Below, piece by piece: positions 6,038-13,055 of a DNA stretch of 14,200 nucleotides. The DNA is from CAOJBM01 sp051872535 (lineage in GTDB: Bacteria; Bacillota_I; Bacilli_A; RF39; UBA660), in the NCBI GenBank assembly GCA_051872535.1, contig JBJEDY010000022.1, positions 1 to 14,200 on the forward strand, given 5' to 3'. Positions within the stretch are counted from its first letter, which is position 1. Every line of letters begins with the position of its first letter. The notes beneath the pieces are model-generated. The model was given only the letters and a program-made list of their open reading frames with translations, did no database searches and was not told the origin of the DNA. Position numbers and translations under genes: made by a program.

Positions 6038-7594
6038 TTATGATAAACCAATAACACTCCCATTAATAATATCAATTTTTTCGTAATTACTATTTACTGG
6101 TAACCCTGGCATTGTCAAAATACTACCAAGATATATAACTATAAAACCAGCACCATTACTAATTTTAACTTTTTTTACAAAAACATCAAAATCTTTTGGA
6201 TAACCTATTTTATCTTTATCATCACTTAGGGAATATTGTGTTTTAGCAATACATATTTTTAAATTATCTAAATTATTAAATTCAATCTTTTTAATAGTAT
6301 CTAATGCTTCAGCACTATAACTAATATTAATAGCTCCATAGATATCTTTAACAATATTATCTATCTTCGCTCTAATTGTTTCATTAATATTATATAATTG
6401 TTTATATTCATAATCTTTATTAGCTAATTCTTTAACTTTATTCGCTAAATCAATTGCACCATTTCCACCATCATTATAAGAAGTACAAATACTAATTAAT
6501 ACATTTCTTGATTTACAATACTCAACAATCTTTTTAATATCTTCTTCATTATCATTTGAAAATTTATTAATACAAACGATAATATTTTGATTTAATTTAT
6601 TTAAAATATCTAAATGTGCTTGTAAATTTTCAATTCCATTATATTCTAAAGCTTTAACACTTGTAACCAAAACTGTAACATCAGGTTTTAAATCATTATC
6701 TCTTGCAACAATATCATAATATTTAAGTGCCCCACAATCACTTCCGAAACCTGCTTCAGTGACAACATAATCACATAATGATTTAGCCATTTGCGTTGCA
6801 ATAACACTACAACATCCATGAGCAATATTAGCAAATGGTCCACCATGAATAATAACAGGATTATGTTCTAAAGTTTGAACTAAATTTGGTTTAATAGCAT
6901 CACGAAGCAAGACACATAAAGAGCCGACTATTTTTAAATCTTTGGCATAAATGTATTTTCCTTCTTTATTTTCACCAACAACTATTCTATTTAATCGATT
7001 TCTTAAATCATTCATATCTTTTGCTAAACAAACAATAGCCATAATTTCGCTAGCTGCAGTTATATTAAAATTTTCACTTCTTCCACTTGCTAATGTTACA
7101 TTTTTTAATTCTCTATCATTTATATCTAAACATCTATTAAATAAAACTTTATCTATTTCTAAATTATTTCCTTGTTTAATATGATTATCAATAGCAGCAC
7201 ATAATAAATTATTAGCACTTGTTATAGCATGAAAATCACCAGTAAAATGAAGATTGATATCTTCCATTGGTACAACTTGGGACATACCTCCTCCACAAGC
7301 ACCACCTTTTACTCCAAAAACTGGTCCTAATGATGGTTCTCTTAAAGTTAAGATAGAATTACTACTTTTACATAAAGCATCAAGTAATCCTATTGCAACA
7401 GTTGTTTTTCCTTCCCCAAATGGAGTTGGATTTGTTGCTGTTATTAAAATTACTTTCCCTTTTTTATCTCCATTACAAGAATTAATCTTAGCTTTATATT
7501 TTCCATAAAGTTCTATATCATTTATTCCAACTCTATTAGCAACATTAATTATTTCATCCATATCTATACTATGAGCTATTTCAATATCAGTCAT
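6038..7594 (-). CDS. fhs: Formate-tetrahydrofolate ligase
   Basis: The 518-aa enzyme makes 10-formyl-THF from formate, THF and ATP in cytoplasmic one-carbon metabolism. Family landmarks in order: 'DIEIAHSIDM' start, 'ELYGKYKAKI', the phosphate-binding PTPFGEGKTT (residues 56-65), 'LREPSLGPVFGVKGGACGGG', 'VVPMEDINLHFTGDFHAI', 'KPNLVQTLEHNP', 'HGGPFANIAHGC', 'VVTEAGFGSDCGA', 'AKTQYSLSDD', 'GAGFIVIYLGSILTMPGLP'. Known enzymes have about 550-560 residues. Against the Moorella-type sequence as I recall it, this one lacks roughly six residues before 'NFNITAASE' and about seventeen before 'ENLQAHL', and it has Leu where GAEK is usual. Core motifs remain, so activity is likely. The start is ATG 7592-7594, with AGGTGA 5 nt upstream; an in-frame GTG at 7603 is rejected. 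It lies 29 bp after the spoVIF-like gene and shows no promoter of its own. Confidence 0.96.
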   Translation of the reverse strand: MTDIEIAHSIDMDEIINVANRVGINDIELYGKYKAKINSCNGDKKGKVILITATNPTPFGEGKTTVAIGLLDALCKSSNSILTLREPSLGPVFGVKGGACGGGMSQVVPMEDINLHFTGDFHAITSANNLLCAAIDNHIKQGNNLEIDKVLFNRCLDINDRELKNVTLASGRSENFNITAASEIMAIVCLAKDMNDLRNRLNRIVVGENKEGKYIYAKDLKIVGSLCVLLRDAIKPNLVQTLEHNPVIIHGGPFANIAHGCCSVIATQMAKSLCDYVVTEAGFGSDCGALKYYDIVARDNDLKPDVTVLVTSVKALEYNGIENLQAHLDILNKLNQNIIVCINKFSNDNEEDIKKIVEYCKSRNVLISICTSYNDGGNGAIDLANKVKELANKDYEYKQLYNINETIRAKIDNIVKDIYGAINISYSAEALDTIKKIEFNNLDNLKICIAKTQYSLSDDKDKIGYPKDFDVFVKKVKISNGAGFIVIYLGSILTMPGLPVNSNYEKIDIINGSVIGLS

Positions 7595-7623
7595 AACAAT
7601 CACCTAAAACAAGTATACCTTAA

Positions 7624-7866
7624 CTAAAACATCTTTTCTACATTTTTAGGAACTTTATCACGCACAATTGTGTCAATTATCTTATCTTCTTTTGCTTTAC
7701 TTACACTCTTTCCTGTCATTTTAGATAATTCATGTATGACATCTCTTAACGTATTTTCATCTTTTAAACTATTTTGTTGTAACTTAGTTGCCAGTTCAAT
7801 AATTTTACTTTTACTCACCTTGGTTTTCTTTTCAACTTTTTCAAATACACTATCATCAACAGCCAT
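7624..7866 (-). CDS. spoVIF: Stage VI sporulation protein F-like
   Basis: The 80-aa soluble, highly charged protein matches the SpoVIF (YjcC) family as I recall it: 'FEKVEKKTKVSKSKIIELATKL', then 'LKDENTLRDVIHELSKMTGKSV', then 'EDKIIDTIVRDKVPKNVEKMF', the same succession of segments as the 88-aa B. subtilis protein. There SpoVIF is made late in the mother cell and is needed for normal spore coat assembly and resistance. The start ATG has AGGGGG 7 nt upstream. It heads a unit with fhs and the XRE-type regulator. The ribosome site lies in the 3' arm of the der terminator hairpin, and a sigma-K-like promoter lies inside that hairpin. Identification rests on motif memory for a short protein. Confidence 0.78.
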   Translation of the reverse strand: MAVDDSVFEKVEKKTKVSKSKIIELATKLQQNSLKDENTLRDVIHELSKMTGKSVSKAKEDKIIDTIVRDKVPKNVEKMF

Positions 7867-7868
7867 AT

Positions 7869-7913
7869 AAAAACCCCCTTATTATATTATTATGTTAAAT
7901 ATAATAAGAAGGT
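7869..7913 (-). terminator. Terminator of der, overlapping the spoVIF-like ribosome site
   Basis: An 11-bp perfect stem (arms 7898-7908 and 7878-7888) is extended beyond a 2x2 mismatch by three more pairs, has a 9-nt loop and is followed by UUUUU on the minus strand. It starts 14 nt after the der stop. The GGGGG of the spoVIF-like ribosome site is part of the 3' side of the extended stem, so der read-through would terminate or have the site occluded. Confidence 0.78.
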
Positions 7914-7914
7914 G
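7886..7914 (-). promoter_or_regulatory. Sigma-K-like promoter of the spoVIF-like gene, nested in the der terminator
   Basis: On the minus strand CACC (7911-7914) is followed after 16 bp by CATAATAAT (7886-7894). The sigma-K pattern is mACm, 16-17 bp, CATAnnnTA: the -35 and CATA match, while the final TA reads AT. A start would fall near 7879, inside the 3' arm of the terminator stem, so transcripts from here could not form the hairpin. SpoVIF genes are late mother-cell genes, which supports the call. Confidence 0.45.
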
Positions 7915-7927
7915 ATTTATCCATTAT

Positions 7928-9244
7928 TTATTCTTCATCGCCACTTCGATTTTTAAATTGTAACACAATAGGTGTTCCACTAAAATCAAAAGCTTCTCTT
8001 ATTTTATTTTCTAAATATCTTTCATAACTAAAATGAACTAATCCTTTATTATTAACTCTAAAAGTAAATTTAGGTGGTTCATTACCTGTTTGACTTGTAA
8101 AATATATCTTTAATCTCTTACCTTTATAACTAGGAGCTTCATGTAGAGCAGTTGCATCATTTATAACATTGTTTAATAAAGATGTTTTAATTTCTTTACG
8201 ATTATTTTTATAAGCACTAATTACTTCTGGCATTAACATATGAATTCTTTTCTTTGTTTTAGCTGATAAAAATACTGTTTTTACATATGGCATAAATTGA
8301 AATTCATTTTCAATTAATAAGTTCCATTTTTTTATTTCCGTATTTGGATCTGCCACTAAATCCCATTTATTAACAACTAATACAACACCTTTACCTGCTT
8401 CAATTGCATAACTTGCAATATGTTTATCATGTTCAATAATACCTTCTTCAGCATTAACAACAATTACACAAACATTACTACGATCAATAGCTTTTAAACT
8501 TCGAACTAAACTATATTTTTCCACACTTTCGTAAATACGTCCTTGTTTACGCATTCCAGCTGTATCTATTACTATGAATTCTTCATTATTATAATTAAAT
8601 TTTGTATCAATCGCATCACGAGTAGTACCAGCAATATTACTAACAATTGCTCTTTCTTCATTTAGTATAGCATTAATTAAACTACTTTTACCTACATTTG
8701 GTCTGCCAATTATACAAAACTTTAATATATCTTCTTCTGGTTCTTCATTTTGATTAAAATCTCTTGTTATTTCATCAAGTAAATCACCAAAACCAATATT
8801 ATGAGAAGCACTTATTGGTAAAACATATTGAAATCCTAATTCATAAAAAGCATAAATATTCTCATCTTGCATCTTTGGATTATCTAACTTATTAACAGCT
8901 ACAATAACTTTCTTATTGGTTTTCATTAACATATCACGAACAACATAGTCATTAGCTGTAATATCTTCCTTACCATCAACAACAAATACTATAACATCAG
9001 ATTCATTAATAGCAATTTCTGCTTGCATCTTAATATCTTTATTAAAGTCTCCTTCGCCAATATCTATTCCCCCGGTATCAATAAGTAAAAAGTTTATATC
9101 ATTATAATTAACATCACCATAAATACGATCACGTGTAATACCTGGGGTATCCATAATAATAGATTTTTTTTCCCCAATTAATCTATTAAAAATAGTACTT
9201 TTACCAACATTTGGTCTTCCAATTAAACAAACTGTCTTTTTCAT
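7928..9244 (-). CDS. der: Ribosome-assembly GTPase Der (EngA)
   Basis: The 438-aa protein has the two tandem GTPase domains unique to Der and a C-terminal KH-like domain; B. subtilis Der is about the same size. It acts in the cytoplasm in late assembly of the 50S subunit and is essential in most bacteria. Domain 1: GRPNVGKS (residues 9-16), T-containing DTPGITRDR, DTGG (56-59), NKLD (118-121), SAS (145-147). Domain 2: GRPNVGKS (180-187), GTTRD, DTAGM (227-231), NKWD (292-295), 'LSAKTKKRI'. The KH-like part covers about 355-438 ('KIYFTSQTGNEPPKFTFRVN'). AAAGGGG lies 7 nt before the ATG. It is 45 bp downstream of the pseudopilin-like gene without a terminator between them, so the two may share a transcript. 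Confidence 0.98.
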   Translation of the reverse strand: MKKTVCLIGRPNVGKSTIFNRLIGEKKSIIMDTPGITRDRIYGDVNYNDINFLLIDTGGIDIGEGDFNKDIKMQAEIAINESDVIVFVVDGKEDITANDYVVRDMLMKTNKKVIVAVNKLDNPKMQDENIYAFYELGFQYVLPISASHNIGFGDLLDEITRDFNQNEEPEEDILKFCIIGRPNVGKSSLINAILNEERAIVSNIAGTTRDAIDTKFNYNNEEFIVIDTAGMRKQGRIYESVEKYSLVRSLKAIDRSNVCVIVVNAEEGIIEHDKHIASYAIEAGKGVVLVVNKWDLVADPNTEIKKWNLLIENEFQFMPYVKTVFLSAKTKKRIHMLMPEVISAYKNNRKEIKTSLLNNVINDATALHEAPSYKGKRLKIYFTSQTGNEPPKFTFRVNNKGLVHFSYERYLENKIREAFDFSGTPIVLQFKNRSGDEE

Positions 9245-9289
9245 ACAATTACCCCTTTCTTTAACGCTTTCCTATCTTAACATATAACA

Positions 9290-9736
9290 TTATTCTTTAC
9301 AAGCATTATAATCATCCTCATTATCATATTGATATGTTGCATATGGTCTTTTTGATTTTATTAAAACTAATACTTTCTTATCGAGTAAATCAGAATCATC
9401 TCGAGGATCAACTGTTGATTTATCTTTATCATCTGATTTTTGATAACCTTTTTTTACTAGTTCTCTTACTGTAATCATTTTAGCATGTTGATATACAACA
9501 TTTTCTCCTTTTTCATAGTTAAATGCAGTTACATTTTCACTAGAATATACTAGTTCTTCATTATCTATTCCCCATAATTCAGCTGCTTTTTCAATATCCT
9601 TTACTTTATCACAAAACATATTCGTTTGTATTTTACGAGACATCTTTGTTACACTTGGTACTGCAATTACAATTAGTAAAGAAAGTATAACTATAACTGC
9701 CAATAATTCAACTAAAGTAAATCCATTCTTTTTCAT
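9290..9736 (-). CDS. Type IV pilin-like / pseudopilin protein
   Basis: The 148-aa protein begins with a textbook class III prepilin leader, MKKNG, followed by FTLVELLAVIVILSLLIVIAVPSV. Cleavage would be between Gly5 and Phe6, with the conserved Glu at position 5 of the mature protein. The hydrophobic alpha-1 helix runs to about residue 28. The soluble part has helix-rich 'KVKDIEKAAELWGI' and a charged region, with Cys42 and a Cys near the C-terminus (NACKE) that could form a disulfide. Such proteins are processed by a PilD/ComC peptidase and assemble into pili or competence pseudopili; no ATPase, platform or peptidase gene is in this window. The start is ATG 9734-9736, with AGGTGA 5 nt upstream; a GTG at 9745 is in frame but too close to the ribosome site. 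It is not clearly ComGC. Confidence 0.88.
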   Translation of the reverse strand: MKKNGFTLVELLAVIVILSLLIVIAVPSVTKMSRKIQTNMFCDKVKDIEKAAELWGIDNEELVYSSENVTAFNYEKGENVVYQHAKMITVRELVKKGYQKSDDKDKSTVDPRDDSDLLDKKVLVLIKSKRPYATYQYDNEDDYNACKE

Positions 9737-9753
9737 ATCATTCACCTATTTTC

Positions 9754-9759
9754 ATTATA
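9754..9759 (-). promoter_or_regulatory. Possible -10 box of the pseudopilin-der unit
   Basis: A consensus TATAAT lies between the engB terminator and the pseudopilin ribosome site. At 17 bp upstream there is only a T run, so the -35 is very poor, and the leader would be only about 10 nt. It is the best candidate in a short gap, no more. Confidence 0.35.
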
Positions 9760-9775
9760 TAATAAAAAACATCAT

Positions 9776-9800
9776 AAAAAAAGATGCTTATTTTGCATCT
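9776..9800 (-). terminator. Terminator of engB, stop codon in the loop
   Basis: On the minus strand a 6-bp stem AGATGC/GCATCT (arms 9795-9800 and 9782-9787) has a 7-nt loop and is followed by seven T. The engB TAA (9788-9790) is in the loop and the last codons of engB form the 5' arm. Confidence 0.83.
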
Positions 9801-10378
9801 AGACAATCTTTGATACTTCCTAGTATTTCTTCTTTACCTTTTTTAGTAATTGATGAAAAGAAAACAATCTTATCATTTTCATTTAAGTCAAAACTATTTA
9901 AAATTACTTTATCTTGTTTTGGTCTTGCCGTAGTATTTACTTTATCATACTTAGTAGCAACAATTGTTACATCTAAATTATAATACTTTAAAAAATTATA
10001 CATAATCAAATCATCTTCACTTGGTTTATGACGATAATCAATTAACATAAATACTCTTTTTAAAGATGTTCTATTCATTAAATACTCTTCTATCATTAAG
10101 CCAAATTTATGTTGCGTATTTTTATCAACATTGGCATATCCATATCCAGGAACATCGACTAAATAAAACTTATCATTTACCAAATAAAAGTTTAATGTTT
10201 GAGTTTTACCCGGTTTAGAACTCGTTCTTGCAAAATTCTTTCTTCCTAAAAGAGCATTAATAAAACTACTTTTACCTACATTACTTCTACCAACTAATAA
10301 AAACTCAGCCTTATCATCATTAGGATACTGACTTATTCTTACTGCCATTGATTTCAGCTCTGCCGATTCTATTTTCAT
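9788..10378 (-). CDS. engB: Ribosome-biogenesis GTPase EngB (YsxC/YihA)
   Basis: The 196-aa single-domain TrmE-Era-EngA-like GTPase (195 aa in B. subtilis YsxC) binds GTP and helps assemble the large ribosomal subunit. Motifs: G1 GRSNVGKSS (residues 30-38), switch region SSKPGKTQT (53-61), G3 DVPGYGYA (75-82), G4 TKYDK (142-146), and G5 SS in 'VFFSSITKKG'. The start is ATG 10376-10378 (MKIESAEL); GTAGGTG lies about 9 nt upstream, and an in-frame GTG at 10390 would sit within that site. It has its own promoter and terminator, between ftsK and the pseudopilin-der unit. Together with der it gives two ribosome-assembly GTPases within 3 kb. Confidence 0.97.
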   Translation of the reverse strand: MKIESAELKSMAVRISQYPNDDKAEFLLVGRSNVGKSSFINALLGRKNFARTSSKPGKTQTLNFYLVNDKFYLVDVPGYGYANVDKNTQHKFGLMIEEYLMNRTSLKRVFMLIDYRHKPSEDDLIMYNFLKYYNLDVTIVATKYDKVNTTARPKQDKVILNSFDLNENDKIVFFSSITKKGKEEILGSIKDCLDAK

Positions 10379-10403
10379 ATAAAATATCACCTACGTAAGA
10401 GAC

Positions 10404-10432
10404 ATTATACCTTATTTTTAGGTATTATGCAA
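10404..10432 (-). promoter_or_regulatory. Sigma-A promoter of engB with an inverted repeat over the spacer
   Basis: TTGCAT (10427-10432), 17 bp and TATAAT (10404-10409) on the minus strand give a good sigma-A promoter with a start near 10397. An inverted repeat ATACCT-N7-AGGTAT (10407-10425) covers most of the spacer and half of the -10. It could be an operator, or a chance feature of AT-rich DNA. Confidence 0.68.
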
Positions 10433-10437
10433 ATAAC

Positions 10438-10470
10438 AAAAAAGAAGAAAAAATTATTCTTTTTCTTCTT
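10438..10470 (-). terminator. Terminator of ftsK, stop codon in the loop
   Basis: An 11-bp perfect stem (arms 10460-10470 and 10442-10452, AAGAAG / CTTCTT core) with a 7-nt loop is followed by T on the minus strand. The ftsK TAA (10454-10456) lies in the loop, so the C-terminal Glu/Lys codons form the 5' arm. Confidence 0.88.
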
Positions 10471-12679
10471 GGGCTTCTAGTTTAACTAAAACTTCTCTAG
10501 GTTTAGAACCATTTTGAGGTCCTATTATACCTCTTTCTTCTAGTAAATCAATTATTCTAGCTGCTCTATTATAACCTAGTCTAAATCTTCTTTGAAGTAA
10601 TGATGCTGAAGCTTTACCAGTACTAATAACATATTTAACTATTTCATCATACATAGGATCATCAAATGTTTCTTTATCTCCACTAACAGGATTATGATCA
10701 TTACTACTTGCTTGTAAAATAGTTTCATCATATTCAGCACTTTCTTCTTTTGAAACATACTCTATTAATCTTCTTATTTCATCATCAGATATAAAACATC
10801 CTTGAATTCTTATTGGAGCATTTTCACCCATTGGTAAATATAACATATCACCTTTACCAAGTAATTTTTCTGCTCCACCCATATCTAATATTGTTCTCGA
10901 ATCAATAGAAGTAGCAACTGCAAATGCTATTCTTGAAGGAATATTAGCTTTAACTACACCAGTAATAACATCTGTACTAGGTCTTTGAGTAGCTACAATT
11001 AAATGAATACCAGCAGCTCTTGCCATTTGCGTAATACGCATTATGGAATCTTCAACTTCTTTAGCTGCTACAAGCATTAAGTCTGCAAGTTCATCAATAA
11101 TTACAACCATATATGGCATTTTTGGTATTTTAACATTACTACTACGATTTTTCTTTTCAATCTTTTCATTATATCCAGAAATATTTTTAACGCCTTCATC
11201 ACTAAAGACTTCATATCTTCTTTCCATTTCTACAACAATTTTTTGTAATGCTAAGTTTGCTTGTTTAGCATCTGTAATTACTGGACATAGTAAATGTGGT
11301 ATACCATTATAATTTGATAATTCTACTTTTTTAGGGTCAACCATTACAAGTTTAACTTCATCTGGTCGATATTTAAGTAGTATTGTAGCAATAAAACTAT
11401 TAATACAGACAGATTTTCCAGATCCAGTAGAACCAGCTACTAATAAGTGTGGCATTTTAGAAATATCTGCTGTTTGAACACGTCCCATTATATCTTTTCC
11501 TAAACTAACTAGGATTTTAGCTCCTTCTTGCGTTTTAGGTACATTAGCAACTACCTCTTTAATTCTTACTGAGCTAATTACAGGATTAGGTATTTCAATA
11601 CCTATTGTACTCTTTCCAGGTATTGGTGCTTGAATACGTACATCTTTAGCAGCTAAAGCAAGAGCTATCTCTTTATTTATATTAACAATTCTACTTACTT
11701 TAGTTCCATTTGGTATTTGAACTTCATATTGAGTTACTGCAGGTCCAACATGAATTTCTACTACACGTCCCTTAATTTGAAAATCATTAAGAACTCTTTC
11801 TAAGGAATTCTTTTTTTCAGTTACAAAAGTATTGGAATTTTCCTTCTTTGGTAGTGCCGGATTATCTAAAATATCAAGAGAAGGCAAACGATACTCATGT
11901 GTACTATGTCTAACTTGTTCACTGTAATTTTGTGTTACTATCTCATTATCCACAATATTACTATTTGTAATAATTGGTGCTGACTCTTCTTTATTTTTTA
12001 ATTCTTCAACACTAGTAATAATTACACGATCATCTTTAATTTCTTCAGTATTGTCTTCGTCATCATCATCTTCTTCATCTTTATTCTTAAGACTACTAAA
12101 GAATCTTTTTACAGCATCTAAAACATCTGATAATGTAATATCAAATAATAGTATTACTCCAAATAATCCCATTATTACTAAAACAATAATTGTTCCAACT
12201 AACCCAAATAAAGTGCTAAACCCCATTGATACAACAGCACCAATAATTCCACCACCAATAGCATAATCAACTTGACCACTTGCCATTAATCCTGCATTAG
12301 GACTTACGGTTGCTATTCTACTCTCATAAGTATCCATTGTAGCTTTAACAATTGCACTACCAGCATTTACTTTCATATATGTATAATGTGACAAAGTAAG
12401 TACAACTATAAATAAAATATAAAAACCAATCATTTTCCCCGAAAAGAAATTAGGTAATTTTCTTTTAAACATCATTACAAGACCTAAATATATTAACAAA
12501 AGTAATATAATTGGCCACCATTCTCCAACTAAAAACATTGCAAATTTTTTAATAAAAGATCCAACAATTCCAAATCCTGTTCCAATAACACCGATAAGAA
12601 CTAATAAGAGTCCTGTCATTTCTATGCTATATTTAAAACTTTTAGTATCAGAATCTTTAGTTTTCTTTCTCTTTGCCAT
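10454..12679 (-). CDS. ftsK: DNA translocase FtsK/SpoIIIE
   Basis: The 741-aa membrane DNA pump (B. subtilis SpoIIIE is 787 aa) moves chromosomal DNA across the division or sporulation septum. The N-terminal third has about four TM helices (near 21-43, 50-71, 83-100 and 140-180). An acidic linker (DEEDDDDEDNTEE, about 201-213) follows, then the motor: alpha domain from about 290, Walker A GSTGSGKS (416-423), Walker B VVIIDELADL (about 525-534), 'MARAAGIHLIVATQRPS'. The C-terminal winged-helix gamma domain that reads orientation sequences is about 675-741 ('ASLLQRRFRLGYNRAARIIDLLEERGIIG'). The start is ATG 12677-12679 (MAKRKKTK); an ORF extension to 12787 crosses the promoter and a terminator. 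Whether it serves division, sporulation or both cannot be told, but the spore genes nearby make a SpoIIIE role plausible. Confidence 0.96.
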   Translation of the reverse strand: MAKRKKTKDSDTKSFKYSIEMTGLLLVLIGVIGTGFGIVGSFIKKFAMFLVGEWWPIILLLLIYLGLVMMFKRKLPNFFSGKMIGFYILFIVVLTLSHYTYMKVNAGSAIVKATMDTYESRIATVSPNAGLMASGQVDYAIGGGIIGAVVSMGFSTLFGLVGTIIVLVIMGLFGVILLFDITLSDVLDAVKRFFSSLKNKDEEDDDDEDNTEEIKDDRVIITSVEELKNKEESAPIITNSNIVDNEIVTQNYSEQVRHSTHEYRLPSLDILDNPALPKKENSNTFVTEKKNSLERVLNDFQIKGRVVEIHVGPAVTQYEVQIPNGTKVSRIVNINKEIALALAAKDVRIQAPIPGKSTIGIEIPNPVISSVRIKEVVANVPKTQEGAKILVSLGKDIMGRVQTADISKMPHLLVAGSTGSGKSVCINSFIATILLKYRPDEVKLVMVDPKKVELSNYNGIPHLLCPVITDAKQANLALQKIVVEMERRYEVFSDEGVKNISGYNEKIEKKNRSSNVKIPKMPYMVVIIDELADLMLVAAKEVEDSIMRITQMARAAGIHLIVATQRPSTDVITGVVKANIPSRIAFAVATSIDSRTILDMGGAEKLLGKGDMLYLPMGENAPIRIQGCFISDDEIRRLIEYVSKEESAEYDETILQASSNDHNPVSGDKETFDDPMYDEIVKYVISTGKASASLLQRRFRLGYNRAARIIDLLEERGIIGPQNGSKPREVLVKLEAQEEKE

Positions 12680-12695
12680 CCTACTCACCGTAATC

Positions 12696-12704
12696 ATTAT
12701 AACA
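12696..12704 (-). promoter_or_regulatory. Possible extended -10 promoter of ftsK
   Basis: TGTTATAAT, a consensus -10 with the TG extension, lies 17 nt before the ftsK ATG. No good -35 is found 16-18 bp upstream, and the leader would be only about 10 nt with the GGTGAG ribosome site at its very start. The same nonamer precedes the 368-aa gene (1453-1461). Confidence 0.42.
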
Positions 12705-12756
12705 TTAAACACTATCTTTATGCTACTAAACTTACACACATTTAACACATTAGCAC

Positions 12757-12782
12757 AAAAAAAGAAGAAAAATATTCTTCTT
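12757..12782 (-). terminator. Terminator of the yjcZ-like pair
   Basis: An 8-bp stem AAGAAGAA/TTCTTCTT (arms 12775-12782 and 12762-12769) with a 5-nt loop is followed by T on the minus strand. It overlaps the stop codon of the second gene at 12781-12783. Confidence 0.85.
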
Positions 12783-12900
12783 AACAAAAAATCAAACTGC
12801 TCAATATAATAGCAAGTAAAATATATAGAACTATTATAATAAATCCACTTGCAATATTATTACATTCTTTATGAGCAGGCTTTTTATTACAACAACTCAT
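12781..12900 (-). CDS. Tiny Cys-rich membrane protein, YjcZ-like
   Basis: The 39-aa product is a Cys/Lys-rich head (MSCCNKKPAHKECNN) and one hydrophobic helix (residues about 16-38, 'GFIIIVLYILLAIILSS'). The helix resembles the YjcZ sporulation-protein segment but is more diverged than its neighbour. A strong ribosome site GGAGGT lies 8 nt before the ATG, and a terminator overlaps the stop, so it is a real gene despite its size. It lies 29 bp after the 30-aa gene with no promoter between them and is co-transcribed with it. YjcZ-type proteins are small hydrophobic proteins linked to sporulation in Bacillus; their role is unclear. The four Cys (3, 4, 13, 39) are unusual for such a short chain. 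Confidence 0.8.
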   Translation of the reverse strand: MSCCNKKPAHKECNNIASGFIIIVLYILLAIILSSLIFC

Positions 12901-12929
12901 TTTTAGACACCTCCGAAAACTTTAAAAGA

Positions 12930-13022
12930 CTAAATGAATGCTCCTACTATAATAATTAATAAAATAAATAAAACTAAGATGATAGCAGGTCCTAGGTTAC
13001 TACATCCACAATTATTATTCAT
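12930..13022 (-). CDS. YjcZ-family small sporulation protein
   Basis: The 30-aa product begins MNNNCGCSNLGP and continues into one hydrophobic helix with the family signature 'LVLFILLIIIVGAFI', very close to the 'VVLFILLIIVGA' segment of Bacillus YjcZ proteins. A full AAAGGAGG site lies 8 nt before the ATG at 13020-13022; the ATG at 13027-13029 is out of frame and hits a stop after four codons. It is the first gene of a two-gene unit ended by the hairpin at 12757-12782, and it is preceded by a strong sigma-K-like promoter (13056-13084). This suggests expression late in the mother cell. It diverges from prsA. Confidence 0.85.
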   Translation of the reverse strand: MNNNCGCSNLGPAIILVLFILLIIIVGAFI

Positions 13023-13055
13023 AACTCATTCCTCCTTTATTTGTCTTTTCATTAG

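Noticed and set aside
12030..12085. Trinucleotide repeat (GAT/GAA type) in ftsK as a phase-variation tract
   Set aside because: Units of three change only the length of the acidic linker, and the repeat is imperfect.
12051..12266. Plus-strand Ser-rich frame
   Set aside because: The Ser run is the complement of the Asp/Glu codons in the acidic linker of ftsK.
12680..12787. N-terminal extension of ftsK
   Set aside because: It would run across the ftsK -10 box and the preceding terminator; the MAKRKK start fits the family.
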